Below, in pieces: positions 16,746 to 25,954 of a DNA stretch of 64,000 nucleotides. The position numbers were made by a program, and so were the translations under genes. Below the pieces are notes generated by a model. It saw only the letters and a list, made by a program, of their open reading frames with translations, was not told the origin of the DNA and ran no database searches. Source of the stretch: Synergistota bacterium (GTDB lineage: Bacteria > Synergistota > Synergistia > Synergistales > Synergistaceae); assembly GCA_023450745.1 (NCBI GenBank), contig JAEXGR010000005.1, forward strand, positions 1-64,000. The letters run 5' to 3'. Each line of letters starts with the position of its first letter. Positions within the stretch are counted from its first letter, which is position 1.

Positions 16746-16982
16746 TCATTTGCCGAATAAAATATCTATCCCCGCAAAGCTGTATATGCCCAGGCCGATG
16801 GAGGCGGCAAAGGTGAACCCGAGCACCATCCGCAGATACAGCACCCAAGTCGCGCTTCCCGGCCATTTACCCGACTGTATGTTGACGACCATTCGCGCGA
16901 GGAGGAGCGATATGCCAAACAGGCCGAGGGCTACAAAAGCCTGAATGTTAACCGACGGTACATTTTTTAAAAATTCAAACAA
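16746..16982 (-). CDS. Small two-helix membrane protein, unknown function
   Basis: This 78-residue protein has a first hydrophobic helix (about 14-32), a short polar loop containing QSGKWPGS, and a second helix (about 44-68). I do not recognise a family. Support for it being real comes from a Shine-Dalgarno-like AAGGGTGA before the TTG at 16982, its position just after the Gfo/Idh gene terminator, and coding-like composition. It may be a small membrane subunit or a regulator of a neighbouring enzyme. Confidence 0.65.
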   Translation of the reverse strand: MFEFLKNVPSVNIQAFVALGLFGISLLLARMVVNIQSGKWPGSATWVLYLRMVLGFTFAASIGLGIYSFAGIDILFGK

Positions 16983-17020
16983 ATACGCTTCACCCTTTCA
17001 GCGGCATATACAATAAAAAA

Positions 17021-17042
17021 GAGAGGAAAACCTTTCCTCTCT
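17021..17042 (-). terminator. Intrinsic terminator after the Gfo/Idh gene
   Basis: The hairpin has arms GAGAGGAAA and TTTCCTCTC around a short loop. On the minus strand it is followed by a run of six T. It ends the long tig-to-Gfo/Idh block and separates it from the next minus-strand genes. Confidence 0.85.
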
Positions 17043-17085
17043 AAATAATAACGCTTAATCTGCCGTATGTCATGGCCTCTTTCAT

Positions 17086-18057
17086 CTATATTGCCGAAAG
17101 AAGCGAATAATTCTGTGTTTTTTCCTCATGGATCTGGCGCAGGGCGGCGACGCAGACTTCAAGGGCGCGTTTGCCGTCCTTGATGCCGACCATCGGCTGG
17201 CGTCCCTCGCGAATACATGAGATAAAGTGCTGGAGTTCCATCTTGAGCGGCTCCGTTTTCGGGAAGACGGGATGCTCCATCACCTCTACGATGTTTCCGC
17301 CGCTTTGCCGGACGCAGCGCTGCACGGTGATGTCCTGCGTCTCGTAGTTGACCGTCACAAAACGCTCGGCCTCGGTGATCTCCATCTGGCGCAGTCTTTT
17401 TTCGGAGACGCGGCTCACAAGGATCTGGGCCATCGCGCCGTTCGCGAAGCGCATCTGTACCGAAGCGATGTCCTCATGGTCCGTACGGATGCACTTTCCG
17501 ATCGCCGAGATGGAAACGAGGTCTGAATTTACCATCGAAAGAATGATGTCAACATCATGGATCATCAAATCCAGCACGACGCCAACGTCGCTGATGCGCG
17601 GCGAGAAGGGGCCCATCCGGCGTGTCTGGATGAAATAGGGGTCCTTGATAAACTCGCGGGCGTGTTCGACGGCGCTGTTGAAACGCTCTATATGCCCCAC
17701 CTGGAGGATGACGTCCTTTTCCACCGCGAGGTGCAGCAGCTTCTCCGCCTCGTCGACGCTTGTCGTGACAGGCTTTTCGACAAGCACGTGCACGCCGTGC
17801 GCCATCGCCGTTCTGGCGATTTCGTAATGCATGCTTGTGGGAACGACGATGCTCACCGCGTCGGGGCGAGTCTCTTTGAGAAACGTTTCAAAATTGTTGT
17901 ATGCGCTGACCCCCAGCGGTTCCGCTATCGTATGCGCGCGCTCGTCGTTTATATCCACGACGCCGACAAGCTGAGCTCCCAGTATCTCCGTATATACTCT
18001 CGCGTGGTGCATGCCAAGATGACCGACGCCTACAACTCCAACCCGTATTGCTTCCAT
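17086..18057 (-). CDS. Gfo/Idh/MocA-family oxidoreductase
   Basis: This is an NAD(P)-dependent sugar or sugar-nucleotide dehydrogenase. The N-terminal Rossmann fold begins VGVVGVGHLGMHHARVY and has the family's EKPV motif (VEKPVTTSVDEAE), with the catalytic lysine near residue 95. The C-terminal alpha/beta domain carries DLMIHDVDIIL. The sequence style recalls oxidoreductases found with lipid A genes in other diderms, for example UDP-GlcNAc 3-dehydrogenase (GnnA); this is only a suggestion. An AGAGG site precedes the ATG. The gene lies 55 bases after pgeF with no terminator between, so it is probably the last gene of that operon. Confidence 0.85.
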   Translation of the reverse strand: MEAIRVGVVGVGHLGMHHARVYTEILGAQLVGVVDINDERAHTIAEPLGVSAYNNFETFLKETRPDAVSIVVPTSMHYEIARTAMAHGVHVLVEKPVTTSVDEAEKLLHLAVEKDVILQVGHIERFNSAVEHAREFIKDPYFIQTRRMGPFSPRISDVGVVLDLMIHDVDIILSMVNSDLVSISAIGKCIRTDHEDIASVQMRFANGAMAQILVSRVSEKRLRQMEITEAERFVTVNYETQDITVQRCVRQSGGNIVEVMEHPVFPKTEPLKMELQHFISCIREGRQPMVGIKDGKRALEVCVAALRQIHEEKTQNYSLLSAI

Positions 18058-18112
18058 ACAATTTCACCTCTAGGAGAGTGGTATAAGCTCACGCCTTTTA
18101 TCATTATCACAT

Positions 18113-18886
18113 TTATCTCAGGTTTTTGGCGCTTCCCGCCAGCAGAAACATCCGTCTCTTCTCGTCGCCCGCGCGGTATGAATAAAAATAATCATGACGA
18201 CAGCAGGTACAGCAATCATACGTATAAATTCTATCATAAATCAGGCCGGTTTCTATCAGCTGGCTGTTTATCTGGCCTTTGATGTCAAAATTATAGACTT
18301 CCCTGCCCTCGGAGACATTTTGCGCCGCGAAGCTTTTCAGCGCGAGCGCGGTCGTCGGGTCTTCCCGCCTCCGGGAGTAGCATTCCATTCCGATCGCGGG
18401 GCCTATCCAGGCCCACATCTCTTCCGGCCTCTGGCGGGGGTGCCTTTTCAGCGCCAGGTTTACGGCGGCCGCGGCGATGTTTTGCACGGTGCCTTTAAAA
18501 CCGGAGTGCAGAACCGCCATCCAGGGACGTTCCGCCATCCCCGCAATCACCACCGGCGTACAGTCGGCAAACCGCAGGCTCGCGAGCGGCTGCGCCTCCG
18601 CGGCGATCAAGACGCCGTCGGCCTCAGGCCTCTGCGGGAGAACCTCTGCTTCGACGGCTTCGATTATTTTCACGCCGTGCACTTGATGCGGCGCGACGAG
18701 GGGCCGCCCCTCATAAGCGCCGGCAAGCGCGCGCCACGTAGCCGCGGGGTCGCCATCGGCGGCGTCGCCCACCGCGCCGCGCGCATACAGCCGCGCGAAG
18801 AAGGCGCCTTCCAAAATAGAGGGCATTATCATCTCGATGATAATGCCGCTCATGTTTTTGTCTGTTCTGAATCCCTTAAAGCGCAT
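18113..18886 (-). CDS. pgeF: PgeF/YfiH-type laccase-domain protein (peptidoglycan editing factor)
   Basis: This is a member of the DUF152/YfiH family, a copper- or zinc-binding purine nucleoside/peptidoglycan-precursor hydrolase family. In model bacteria it removes mis-incorporated residues from muropeptide precursors. The metal-binding His/Cys/His pattern is visible as HQVHG, FADCTPVV and LHSGFKG, and the C-terminal YTYDCCTCC segment is cysteine-rich. The start is ATG at 18886 (11-base overlap with folC), because AAGGA lies upstream; the open frame extends 14 codons further but without a site. It is co-transcribed with folC. Confidence 0.88.
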   Translation of the reverse strand: MRFKGFRTDKNMSGIIIEMIMPSILEGAFFARLYARGAVGDAADGDPAATWRALAGAYEGRPLVAPHQVHGVKIIEAVEAEVLPQRPEADGVLIAAEAQPLASLRFADCTPVVIAGMAERPWMAVLHSGFKGTVQNIAAAAVNLALKRHPRQRPEEMWAWIGPAIGMECYSRRREDPTTALALKSFAAQNVSEGREVYNFDIKGQINSQLIETGLIYDRIYTYDCCTCCRHDYFYSYRAGDEKRRMFLLAGSAKNLR

Positions 18887-20177
18887 CTTTTCGTTCCTTA
18901 AGATAACCGACGAGGAAGAGACTTCCACAGCATAAGACAGGCACGCCCGCTCTGGAGGCTTCGGTCACGGCTTCCAGAGGGTCGCTGAAGCTGCCCGCTA
19001 CCGGAAGAGACTCCGCCGCCGCCATCCGCGCCATCTCCGCGGCGCCAAGCGAACGTTCGTTTCCCGGCACCTCGGTGCAGTATAGCGCGACGTCCAGTCC
19101 CCGTAAAAAGGCGAGGGCGTCGGCGATCTCCTTGTCTTTCATCATCGCGATAACGATATGGACCCGGCTGTTGTCCATGAGGCGTTTCAGCGTCTCGGCG
19201 ACGCGCCTCATCGCGTGAGGGTTGTGCCCGCCGTCGACGATCAGCGGCGGGTCCTCGGAGATAACCTCCATGCGCCCGGGCCACGCCGTTGCCGCGAGGC
19301 CCGCCCTGATGGTCTCCGGCGTTATCTTGCGGAAGCCGTCCCGCAGCAGACGCGCGGCGGCCGCGGCAAGGGCCGCGTTGTCGGCCTGAAAGGTGCCGAC
19401 GAGCGGCGTGTGGTATCTCTCTGCGCCGCCCTTTTTATCCGTCAGGGTGAAATCTGTGCCGGAAAACGAATATGCAGCGTCTTTGACCCGGTATGCTGCG
19501 GAGAAGATGTGCGGAAAGGCTCCATGCCGTTGCGCGTCGGCGATAAACCGCGCGTCAAGCGCCTTGTCCCCGGCAAACAACGCGGGCACTCCCGGGCGCA
19601 TAATCGCAAATTTCTCGGCGGCGACCTTTTCAAGCGTCTCCCCGAGGTATTCCGTGTGGTCCAGGCCGATCGGCACGATCAGGCTGAGCCTGACGTCGCC
19701 CAAGATGTTGGAGGCGTCGAGCCTGCCGCCCATGCCGGCTTCAAAGACCGCGATCTCGGGGCGTTCTTCGGCAAGGATCATAATCGCCGCCGCCGTTATC
19801 AGCTCAAAGTAGGTCGGAAGATTGCCGTCAAAAAAAGAGACCTTATTGATTATCCCGTCAAGCCTGCTGATGGCGGCAAGCCACTTCCCGGCGGAGACTC
19901 TTTGATCGTCGATCACCAGTCGTTCGGAGAAGTCAACAAGATGTGGGCTTGTATATAGGGCAGTTTTATAAGCCGATTTGCGAAGGATCGAATAGAGCCC
20001 AGCCGCCGTCGATCCTTTGCCGTTAGTACCCGCGACGTGGACGGCGGGAAATTTGTCCTGCGGCATTCCCGCCTCCCAGAGAAGGCGCGAGAGACGGGCA
20101 AGCCCCGGACGAATGCCCGGGCTTGCCATCTCCTGTAATTTTTTTTCTACCTCTGAAAACGCTTCTTTTTCGTTCAT
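18876..20177 (-). CDS. folC: Bifunctional folylpolyglutamate / dihydrofolate synthase
   Basis: FolC adds glutamate to dihydropteroate or folates in an ATP-dependent Mur-ligase-like reaction. The 433 residues carry the P-loop AGTNGKGSTAAGLYSIL near residue 47. The family segment TSPHLVDFSER follows, then the Mg-binding EAGMGGRLDASN, GLDHTEYLG, and DGGHNPHAM at the start of the C-terminal domain. It begins five bases after the valS stop and overlaps pgeF at its 3' end. Confidence 0.96.
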   Translation of the reverse strand: MNEKEAFSEVEKKLQEMASPGIRPGLARLSRLLWEAGMPQDKFPAVHVAGTNGKGSTAAGLYSILRKSAYKTALYTSPHLVDFSERLVIDDQRVSAGKWLAAISRLDGIINKVSFFDGNLPTYFELITAAAIMILAEERPEIAVFEAGMGGRLDASNILGDVRLSLIVPIGLDHTEYLGETLEKVAAEKFAIMRPGVPALFAGDKALDARFIADAQRHGAFPHIFSAAYRVKDAAYSFSGTDFTLTDKKGGAERYHTPLVGTFQADNAALAAAAARLLRDGFRKITPETIRAGLAATAWPGRMEVISEDPPLIVDGGHNPHAMRRVAETLKRLMDNSRVHIVIAMMKDKEIADALAFLRGLDVALYCTEVPGNERSLGAAEMARMAAAESLPVAGSFSDPLEAVTEASRAGVPVLCCGSLFLVGYLKERKDAL

Positions 20178-20182
20178 TTAAA

Positions 20183-22846
20183 TCAGTCTGTCAAGCTGGC
20201 GAGGTTTTCCTTCATACGCAGGGCCTTCGTCTCATTGTCGGCAAGGTTGCCCTTCTCTTTCTCAATGACCTCGGCGGGCGCTCTCTCCACGAACTGTTTG
20301 TTCGCGAGCTTTACCTTGCTCTTTTCGATATCCTTTTCGAGCTTGGCGATGTCGTTTTTCAGGCGCTGTATTTCTTTATCGACGTCAAGCAGGTCGCCGA
20401 CCGGCAGGTACACCTGAACGTCGTCAAGCACGGAGGCGAGGCTTCTTTCGGGCTTCGCCGCGCCTTCTCCGGTGAAGGTGATCTTCTCCACCTTCGTCAG
20501 GAGCTGTATCTGTTTTTCGCATTCCTTGAGCAGCGCAAGTTTGTCCTCGCAGTGAACGGCGAGCGTCACGCCGGGGATCATCTGCTGCGGCGCGATGCGG
20601 GCTTCGGCGCGGAGGTTGCGCACGGCGCGGACGACATCCTGTATGAAGTCCATCTCGGAGAGCACTTTCTCGTCGACGGCGACGCGCGGCGCGGGCCAGC
20701 TGTTGTGTTCGACAAGGTCGGCGCCGAAGGGGAAGGCATGCCAGAGCTCTTCCGTGACGAAGGGAATGATCGGGTGGAGCAGCTTGAGCACGTCCTCGAA
20801 GACGGCGAGCAGGACCGCCTGCGTCGTGCGGCGGCGGGCCTCTCCCTCGTCGCCGCGCAGAGCGGGCTTTGAGAGCTCGAGATACCAGTCGCAGAGCTCT
20901 CCCCAGGTGAAGTCGTACATGAGGCGCGCCGCCTCGCCGAAGAAGTAGCCGTCCAACAGCCGCGTCATCTCCGCCGACACCTGTGAAACCCGGTTGAGTA
21001 TCCATTTATCGTGCAGCTGGAGCTGGCTGTCGTCGATCTTCTGCCCCGCCGCGGCGTCTTCCAGGTTCATGAGCGCGAAACGGCTCGCGTTCCAGAGCTT
21101 GTTCATGAAGAGGCGGTATGTCGATATGCGGTCGGTCGAAAGGTAGATGTCGCGTCCCTGGACCGTCAGCGCCGCGAGCGTAAGGCGCAGCGCATCCGCG
21201 CCGTAATCCTTCACGATCGTCAGCGGGTCGATGACGTTGCCGCGCGATTTGCTCATCTTCTGCCCTTTTTCGTCGCGCACGAGGGCGTGAATGTATACGT
21301 CATGGAACGGGACTTCGCCCTTCATGCCCTCGAGCCCGAACATGATCATCCTCGCGACCCAGAAGAAGATGATGTCAAAGCCGGTCACGAGCACGGAGGT
21401 CGGGTAGAATTTTTTCAGGGTTTCGGTCTCGTCGGGCCAGCCCATCGTCGAGAAGGGCCAGAGCCCGCTGGAGAACCAGGTGTCGAGTACGTCCTCATCC
21501 TGCCGGAGGTTGACGTTTCCGCACTTCGGACACTTGTGCGGCGCCGTCTCCTCGACAACCACCTCGCCGCATTCGTCGCAGTACCACGCGGGAATCCGGT
21601 GCCCCCACCAGAGCTGGCGCGAGATGCACCAATCGCGGATGTTCTCCATCCACTGATAGTAGACGTTGGTCCACTGGTCGGGGACGAACTTTATCTTCCC
21701 AGCCTGCACCGAGGCGACGCCGGCGTCCGCGAGCGGGCGCGTGCGTACGAACCACTGCTCCGAGAGGTAGGGTTCGATGACGGTGTGGCAGCGGTAGCAA
21801 TGTCCCACTGAATGCTTGAGGTCGGTGACCGAGAGCAGCACGCCCTCCGTTTCAAGGTCGGCGACGACCGCGCCGCGCGCCTCAAAACGGTCCATGCCCT
21901 GATACTTGCCGGCGTTTTCGTTCATCACGCCCCTATCGTCGATGACCTGTATCTGTTCCAGACTGTGACGCTGCCCGACAAGGAAGTCGTTGGGGTCGTG
22001 CGCCGGCGTGATCTTGACGCAGCCGGTCCCGAATTCGGGGTCGACCATGTTGTCCTCGATAACGGGAATGACGCGGCCCACGAGCGGCACGACAACCTTT
22101 TTGCCGACGAGATGGCGGTTCTTTTCGTCGCGCGGATGTATTGCGATAGCGCTGTCGCCGAGGATCGTTTCAGGGCGCGTCGTCATGACGATGACGCCGC
22201 CCTCTGCGCCGTCGGCGAACTTGTACGAGACCTCGTAGAACTTGCCGTCCATCTCCTCGTGTTCGACTTCGAGGTCAGAGAGGGCCGTCTGGCACCGCGG
22301 GCACCAGTTGATAAGGTATTTTCCGCGATAAATAAGTCCTTTTTTATAAAGCTCCACGAATATTTTGCGGACGGCGCGCGAGAGCCCCTCGTCCATCGTA
22401 AAGCGCTCGCGGTCCCAATCGCAGGAGGCTCCGAGCTTTTTAAGCTGGTTTATGATCGTGCTGCCGTACTGCTCTTTCCACTCCCAGACCTTCTTGACAA
22501 ATTCGTCGCGTCCAAGATCATGGCGGGACACGCCCTCTTTCGCCAGCGAACGCTCAACGACGTTCTGCGTGGCGATACCGGCATGGTCCGTTCCGGGCAG
22601 CCACAGTACCTCGTAGCCCTGCATTCTCTTCGTGCGGCACAGTATGTCCTGCAATGTGTTGTCGAGCGCGTGTCCGACGTGGAGCGAGCCGGTTACGTTG
22701 GGCGGCGGGATGACGATTGAAAAAGGCGGTTTCGGTGACGACGGGTCTGCCTTAAAAAGCCCCTCCGCTATCCATTCCGCATACCATTTGTCCTCGATAG
22801 GCGACGGATCATAGCTCTTGCCTAACTGCATCTTCTCGGAATCCAT
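20183..22846 (-). CDS. valS: Valyl-tRNA synthetase
   Basis: This class Ia aminoacyl-tRNA synthetase charges tRNA-Val. It has the HIGH-type motif PPPNVTGSLHVGHALDN near residue 43, an editing (CP1) domain, two C-x2-C zinc-type pairs (CDECG and CPKCG), KMSKSRGNV, and a C-terminal coiled-coil arm rich in K and E. The start is ATG at 22846 with AGGAGG ten bases upstream; an in-frame TTG at 22864 lies on the ribosome binding site itself and is rejected. I looked for a T-box in the 134-base gap upstream and did not find one. Confidence 0.97.
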   Translation of the reverse strand: MDSEKMQLGKSYDPSPIEDKWYAEWIAEGLFKADPSSPKPPFSIVIPPPNVTGSLHVGHALDNTLQDILCRTKRMQGYEVLWLPGTDHAGIATQNVVERSLAKEGVSRHDLGRDEFVKKVWEWKEQYGSTIINQLKKLGASCDWDRERFTMDEGLSRAVRKIFVELYKKGLIYRGKYLINWCPRCQTALSDLEVEHEEMDGKFYEVSYKFADGAEGGVIVMTTRPETILGDSAIAIHPRDEKNRHLVGKKVVVPLVGRVIPVIEDNMVDPEFGTGCVKITPAHDPNDFLVGQRHSLEQIQVIDDRGVMNENAGKYQGMDRFEARGAVVADLETEGVLLSVTDLKHSVGHCYRCHTVIEPYLSEQWFVRTRPLADAGVASVQAGKIKFVPDQWTNVYYQWMENIRDWCISRQLWWGHRIPAWYCDECGEVVVEETAPHKCPKCGNVNLRQDEDVLDTWFSSGLWPFSTMGWPDETETLKKFYPTSVLVTGFDIIFFWVARMIMFGLEGMKGEVPFHDVYIHALVRDEKGQKMSKSRGNVIDPLTIVKDYGADALRLTLAALTVQGRDIYLSTDRISTYRLFMNKLWNASRFALMNLEDAAAGQKIDDSQLQLHDKWILNRVSQVSAEMTRLLDGYFFGEAARLMYDFTWGELCDWYLELSKPALRGDEGEARRRTTQAVLLAVFEDVLKLLHPIIPFVTEELWHAFPFGADLVEHNSWPAPRVAVDEKVLSEMDFIQDVVRAVRNLRAEARIAPQQMIPGVTLAVHCEDKLALLKECEKQIQLLTKVEKITFTGEGAAKPERSLASVLDDVQVYLPVGDLLDVDKEIQRLKNDIAKLEKDIEKSKVKLANKQFVERAPAEVIEKEKGNLADNETKALRMKENLASLTD

Positions 22847-22998
22847 TTCCGTTTTCCTCCTCAATGGGCCGGCCTGGTGGCGCGGTCCGTATCTATTCCC
22901 ATCCTGTCAGCCCGGCCGTTCCGGCACCTTGGGTATGGGTGCCGCCGCTCAGCTGTCGCCTCCGAGCGGCGGAATATCCTTAACGTTCCGCCAGTCGC

Positions 22999-23622
22999 TT
23001 ACTGTTTAGCCTCCTGCGCGTCGAGTTTGATCATTTCGGAGAGAACCTCTTCAATGCCGCCCCGCAGCTTCGCCATCTCGGCGTCGTTTGCGCCGCAAGT
23101 TATAAAGGGCGGTAAGACGGAATCAATTCCGCCGCGCATTATCGTATTATACTGCCCTTTTCGTTTTCCGGGGGAGATTTTGTCGCCCTTTGTAAAGACC
23201 ACGATACGCGGCATCTCCATCCGGTCAAGCCAGGCGGTCAGCTCTTCGTCGTTCGCGAGCGGCCCGTGGCGGAAGTCAATGAGGTGGACGACATACGATA
23301 TCGGCCGGTCCTGGCTGAAATAATCGTCTATCAGCTTCCACCAGCTCTTGCGTTCGTCCATCCCGCGCGCCGCGTAACCATAACCCGGAAGGTCGACGAG
23401 CGAAAATTTATGCGGTTCGGCATCGACGTTGTAAAAGTTGATGCTGCGCGTCTTGCCCGGCTTTGAGCTGACTTTGGCGATCTTACGGCCCAGCAGCGCG
23501 TTGATCAGCGTCGACTTCCCCACGTTCGACCGCCCGACAAAGACGATTTCATAGGGGCCCGGCGGGGGCAGCTGCTGTTTATTAAATGCTGTGCAGAACA
23601 GCTCTGATTTCCATACGCTCAT
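22999..23622 (-). CDS. engB: Ribosome-biogenesis GTPase EngB (YihA/YsxC)
   Basis: This small TRAFAC GTPase is needed for large-subunit ribosome assembly. The P-loop GRSNVGKS is at residues 30-37, with the G2 threonine region KTRSINFY, the G3 DLPGYGYA, the G4 TKGD and a short C-terminal helix. At 207 residues it is normal length. Its ATG follows one base after the lon TAA, with GGGGG in the lon tail serving as the ribosome binding site, so it is coupled to lon. The lon-engB pairing is a common bacterial arrangement. Confidence 0.96.
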   Translation of the reverse strand: MSVWKSELFCTAFNKQQLPPPGPYEIVFVGRSNVGKSTLINALLGRKIAKVSSKPGKTRSINFYNVDAEPHKFSLVDLPGYGYAARGMDERKSWWKLIDDYFSQDRPISYVVHLIDFRHGPLANDEELTAWLDRMEMPRIVVFTKGDKISPGKRKGQYNTIMRGGIDSVLPPFITCGANDAEMAKLRGGIEEVLSEMIKLDAQEAKQ

Positions 23623-23623
23623 C

Positions 23624-25954
23624 TTATTCCCCCGGTCTCAAGGCCAGTTCGAAAACCTTTGCGATGTTTGAAACATGGTGGAGCTTCATCCCGCTCAATA
23701 TCCACTCGCTGAGCTCCGCGGCATCGGGTCTATTCGCTTCGGGCAGTATGATGTCTTTTATTCCAAGGCGTTTGGCCGCTAAAATCTTTTCCCGGATGCC
23801 ACCGATCGGCAGCACGTTGCCGTGAAGCGTCATTTCACCCGTCATCGCGTATCTCGTGTCGATCTCGCGTCCGGCAAGCGTGGAACAGAGCGAGAGCGCC
23901 AGCGTTATCCCCGCGGAGGGGCCGTCCTTCGGCACCGCGCCGGCCGGAACATGGATATGGATGTCTTTTTTGCCCCAGTCAAAGTCAGCGAGCCCGTACC
24001 CTGCCGCGTGCGATTTAAGGTAGGCAAGCGCCGTCGTCGCCGATTCCTGCATAATGTCGCCCAGGTTGCCCGTATAGGTGACCCTTCCCGAGCCCTCCAT
24101 CACCGCCGACTCGATAAGAATGACGTCTCCGCCCGCCTCGGTCCAGGCAAGGCCGATTGCCGTGCCGACGGTGTTGTCTTTCGGTATTTTTGTGTTATGG
24201 AGCTTGGGAGCGCCGAGAATTTTTCTGACGCGTTCTTTGGTCAGAGAAAGCTTTTCGTTATCTCCCTTTTCTGCGGTCAGCTCGACGGCCAGTTTGCGCG
24301 CCACCTTCGCAAGCTCGCGGTCAAGCGAGCGCACGCCCGCCTCCATCGTATAGGAGGCGATGATGTCTTTGAGAGCCGCTTCGGAGATCGTGAAATCTTC
24401 TTTTTCAAGGCCATGTTCCTTAATTATTCGCGGTATCAGGTGACGCTTGGCGATTTTTATCTTTTCTTCCATCACATAGCCGGGAAGCGGAATGACCTCC
24501 ATGCGGTCAAGAAGCGGCCGCGGTATCGTCGCGGCGGAATTGGCCGTTGTGATGAACATCACCCTGCTCAGGTCAAAGGGGACCTCCAGGAAGTTGTCGG
24601 CAAAGTGCCAGTTCTGCTCGGGGTCGAGCACCTCAAGCAGCGCCGACGAAGGATCGCCCCGGAAATCGGCGCCAAGTTTGTCTATTTCATCCATCAGGAT
24701 GAGCGGGTTGTTCGATCCGCACTGCTTTATCTTCTGGATGATGCGCCCCGGCAGCGCGCCGACGTAGGTGCGGCGGTGACCGCGTATCTCAGCTTCGTCG
24801 TGCATGCCTCCCAGCGATATGTTGATGAATTTTCTGCCCATCGTCCGCGCGATCGAACGGCCAAGCGACGTCTTCCCAACGCCGGGGGGCCCAACGAAGC
24901 AGATCACCTGCGCGCGCATATCCTTCCCCGCGCGCTTTTTGACGGCGAGATATTCCAGGATGCGCCTTTTGACCTCGTCAAGTCCGTAATGGTCTTCGTC
25001 AAGCACGCGACGCGCGTTGTCAAGGTCCAGACAGTCTTCGGTAGCGCTGTTCCAGGGCAGTTCGGTCAATGTTTCGATGTAGGTGCGCGCCACTGCGGCC
25101 TCCGGCGACACAGGAGCAAGCTTGGTGAAGCGCGATATCTCCTTATTTACCCGCTCAAGAACCGCTTCGGGCATGCCCGAAGCCAAGGCGGCGGCGCGGA
25201 GCTCCTCCGCCTCGCTCGCGGGGCTTTCTTCGCCAAGCTCTTCGTTGATCACTTTGAGCTGTTCGCGCAGGTAATAATTGTGCTGGTCTTTATCTATCTC
25301 CGAGCGCACCCGGTCCTCAAGGTCGCGCTCAAGCCCCAGCAGCTCGTTTTCCGTGATCAGCATCTTAAGGAGCAGGCTCAGGCGGTCTTCCGCGTCCGAG
25401 GTCTCCAGGATCTTCTGTTTTTCGGTTATGTCGAGGCGGCTATGCGAAGCCACCACGTCGCACAGCACGTCAGGGCTGTCGATATCCTGTACGGAGCGCG
25501 CGATCTCCTCCGGCAGCTTGGGATCGAGGCGGACGTTCTGCTCAAACTCACGGAGGACGGAGCGCATGCGCGCGCGAATCTCAAGCGAAGGCTCACGCTT
25601 CTCCGTCTCCAGCGGTATAACGGACGCCAGCATAAATGATTCGTTGGTCGCGAACCGCACCGCTTCCGCCCGGTAGCCGCCCTCAACGACAACTTTCAGA
25701 GATCCGTCCGGAAGGCGCACGTTCTGGAGCATCTTGCAGACCGTGCCGATTTTGTAGAGCCCCTCTGGCTGGATGGTATCAGCGTAGGGCTTCTTCTCGG
25801 CTGTGATGAAGACGATCCGGTCATGCTCCCCCGCCTCTTCGACGGCGCGCATTGAACGCGGCCGGCTGATGAAGAGCGGTGAAACGACGCCGGGAAATAC
25901 GATCATGTCCCTCACGGGGATGACCGGGTAGATCTGCGGCTTATTCTGCTCCAT
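23624..25954 (-). CDS. lon: ATP-dependent protease Lon (LonA type)
   Basis: Lon is a cytosolic AAA+ serine protease degrading misfolded and regulatory proteins. The N-terminal substrate-binding domain begins with YPVIPVRDMIVFPG. The ATPase domain has GPPGVGKTSLGRS and the protease domain has the Ser-Lys dyad, Ser680 in PKDGPSAGI and Lys723 in GGIREKILAAKR (numbered from the ATG at 25954). That ATG overlaps the end of clpX by 14 bases and has an AAGG nearby. The frame is open 15 codons further upstream, but that extension (rich in R, K and S) looks untranslated. Confidence 0.97.
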   Translation of the reverse strand: MEQNKPQIYPVIPVRDMIVFPGVVSPLFISRPRSMRAVEEAGEHDRIVFITAEKKPYADTIQPEGLYKIGTVCKMLQNVRLPDGSLKVVVEGGYRAEAVRFATNESFMLASVIPLETEKREPSLEIRARMRSVLREFEQNVRLDPKLPEEIARSVQDIDSPDVLCDVVASHSRLDITEKQKILETSDAEDRLSLLLKMLITENELLGLERDLEDRVRSEIDKDQHNYYLREQLKVINEELGEESPASEAEELRAAALASGMPEAVLERVNKEISRFTKLAPVSPEAAVARTYIETLTELPWNSATEDCLDLDNARRVLDEDHYGLDEVKRRILEYLAVKKRAGKDMRAQVICFVGPPGVGKTSLGRSIARTMGRKFINISLGGMHDEAEIRGHRRTYVGALPGRIIQKIKQCGSNNPLILMDEIDKLGADFRGDPSSALLEVLDPEQNWHFADNFLEVPFDLSRVMFITTANSAATIPRPLLDRMEVIPLPGYVMEEKIKIAKRHLIPRIIKEHGLEKEDFTISEAALKDIIASYTMEAGVRSLDRELAKVARKLAVELTAEKGDNEKLSLTKERVRKILGAPKLHNTKIPKDNTVGTAIGLAWTEAGGDVILIESAVMEGSGRVTYTGNLGDIMQESATTALAYLKSHAAGYGLADFDWGKKDIHIHVPAGAVPKDGPSAGITLALSLCSTLAGREIDTRYAMTGEMTLHGNVLPIGGIREKILAAKRLGIKDIILPEANRPDAAELSEWILSGMKLHHVSNIAKVFELALRPGE

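Noticed and set aside
22865..22998. Possible T-box upstream of valS
   Set aside because: No GGTGGNACCGCG-like antiterminator sequence or specifier loop could be read; only GC-rich short hairpins.
23822..25639. 605-codon plus-strand open frame opposite lon
   Set aside because: It is antisense to lon, arginine/histidine-rich, with no recognisable motifs; long shadows are expected in GC-rich genes.
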